The notes below the pieces were generated by a model. The model searched no databases. It saw only the letters and a program-made list of their open reading frames with translations, and was not told where the DNA came from. Of a stretch of 64,000 nt of DNA, positions 63,146 to 64,000 are shown piece by piece (the first letter of the stretch is position 1; every line of letters begins with the position of its first letter). A program made the position numbers and the translations under genes. Where the stretch lies: positions 620,001 through 684,000 of the forward strand of contig NZ_JAAOZF010000002.1 of NCBI RefSeq assembly GCF_011759705.1, written 5' to 3'. The stretch is from Microbacterium ulmi (lineage in GTDB: Bacteria > Actinomycetota > Actinomycetes > Actinomycetales > Microbacteriaceae).

Positions 63146-64000
63146 GACGCGCTCCTCCCGGCCTGTTCGAGCGCCTCGAGGAAGCTCTTCGACCATGCGG
63201 CGACGTCGTTCACGAGCACCTTCCTTCGCATGGCCCGCATGCGTCTGCCCTGCTCCCCCGGTGTCATGTCGATCGCCCGCACGATCGCGTCCTTGAGCCC
63301 GTCGATGTCGTGCGGGTTGATGCGGACCGAGCTCGTGAGCTCGTCGGACGCTCCCGTGAACTCGCTGAGCACGAGCACTCCGCGGTTGTCGGTGCGCGCC
63401 GCGACGTACTCCTTCGCGACGAGGTTCATCCCGTCGCGCAGAGCTGTGACGAGCATGACGTCGGCCGCGAGGAAGAGGGCCACCATCTCCTCGCGCGGGT
63501 ACGCCTGATGGAGGTATCGGATCGCCGTGTGGCCCACGGTGTCGTAGTCGCCGTTGATGCGGCCCACCATCGACTCGATCTCGCCCCGCAACTGGACATA
63601 GGCCTCGACGCGCTCACGGCTCGGGCTCGCCACCTGCACGAGCGTGACGTCCTCGACACCGACGCGTCCGTCCTCGAGCAGCTCGCCGAACGCCTTCAGG
63701 CGGTGCCGGATGCCCTTCGTGTAGTCGAGCCGGTCGACGCCGAGCAGGATCTTGCGGGGATTGCCGAGGCTCTCGCGGATCTCGGCGGCCCGGGCCCGGA
63801 TGTCGTCGCGCTGGGCGAGCTCGGCGTACGACGACGTGTCGATCGAGATGGGGAAGGCCTTCGCGAGGGCGTTGCGGGTCGTGCCGTCGGGGTACGGGAC
63901 CGTGATGCCGGAGGCCTTCGTCTGGTATCGCAGCTGCCGGCGCACCGCCCGCGCGAAGTTGCTCGCGTCGGCGACACGCTGGAAGCCGATGACGTCGGCG
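63142..64000 (-). CDS. otsA: trehalose-6-phosphate synthase, N-terminus beyond the window
   Basis: GT20 glycosyltransferase joining UDP-glucose (or another NDP-glucose) and glucose-6-phosphate. Only the C-terminal 285 residues are present; the frame is still open at 64000, reading ADVIGFQRVADASNFARAV there. Family marks are ILLGVDRLDYTKGI, LVQVASPSRERVEAY and the donor-site region ALRDGMNLVAKEYVA. It is translationally coupled to otsB (ATGA overlap), forming an otsA-otsB trehalose operon. Confidence 0.95.
   Translation of the reverse strand, partial: ADVIGFQRVADASNFARAVRRQLRYQTKASGITVPYPDGTTRNALAKAFPISIDTSSYAELAQRDDIRARAAEIRESLGNPRKILLGVDRLDYTKGIRHRLKAFGELLEDGRVGVEDVTLVQVASPSRERVEAYVQLRGEIESMVGRINGDYDTVGHTAIRYLHQAYPREEMVALFLAADVMLVTALRDGMNLVAKEYVAARTDNRGVLVLSEFTGASDELTSSVRINPHDIDGLKDAIVRAIDMTPGEQGRRMRAMRRKVLVNDVAAWSKSFLEALEQAGRSAS

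Overview
The window looks like chromosome of a high-GC actinobacterium of the family Microbacteriaceae, most like Microbacterium. The evidence is GC-rich codon use, frequent GTG/TTG starts, gene order such as leuC-leuD-murA-plsC-gpsA-ddl and ilvD-ilvB-ilvN-ilvC, and many proteins of types common in that family. This assignment comes from gene content, not from a database search.

Left core region (1-18780). Here lie thiL, a DUF3515 lipoprotein, and a leftward run leuC-leuD-murA-plsC-gpsA-ddl. In front of leuC is a 14-codon leader peptide with three consecutive Leu codons and an 11-bp perfect inverted repeat, a probable leucine attenuator. A TerC-family membrane protein is preceded by a probable yybP-ykoY (Mn2+) riboswitch. 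Next come an ECF-type sigma factor with a DUF4349 membrane protein, tRNA-Glu(CTC) with a duplicated terminator unit, an MBL-fold hydrolase, the fructose PTS locus (fruR-fruK-fruA-HPr), a phosphotransferase-fold protein and a membrane protein.

Integrated island (18781-32994). An element of about 14.2 kb sits in the 3' half of tRNA-Gln(CTG) and is bounded by a 35-bp perfect direct repeat. It carries a nuclease-NACHT STAND ATPase with a DUF4062 protein, a Fic protein with a tiny upstream partner, a ParB-like protein facing a DNA adenine methylase with a zinc-ribbon protein, two integrase/excisionase modules, a large serine recombinase and an orphan AbiEi-type antitoxin. The original tRNA-Gln terminator is stranded at the far left end. 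An octamer (GGATGCCG/CGGCATCC) seen about 50 times in the flanking DNA is absent from the island.

Right core region (33033-64000). This holds gltX, a fumarylacetoacetase-family hydrolase, ilvE and leuB, a three-gene signalling cluster (lone receiver, histidine kinase, LuxR-type regulator), an MFS exporter with a divergent TetR regulator and palindromic operator, and serA. Then comes a secreted-enzyme locus: an AraC regulator, a CE15-type esterase, a lamin-tail/metallophosphoesterase and an ExeM-type extracellular nuclease. The esterase and the nuclease both end in two CBM5/12 modules. The window closes with ilvD-ilvB-ilvN-ilvC and otsB-otsA (otsA runs off the edge). Leucine, valine and isoleucine synthesis is therefore spread over three loci (leuCD, leuB-ilvE, ilvDBNC).
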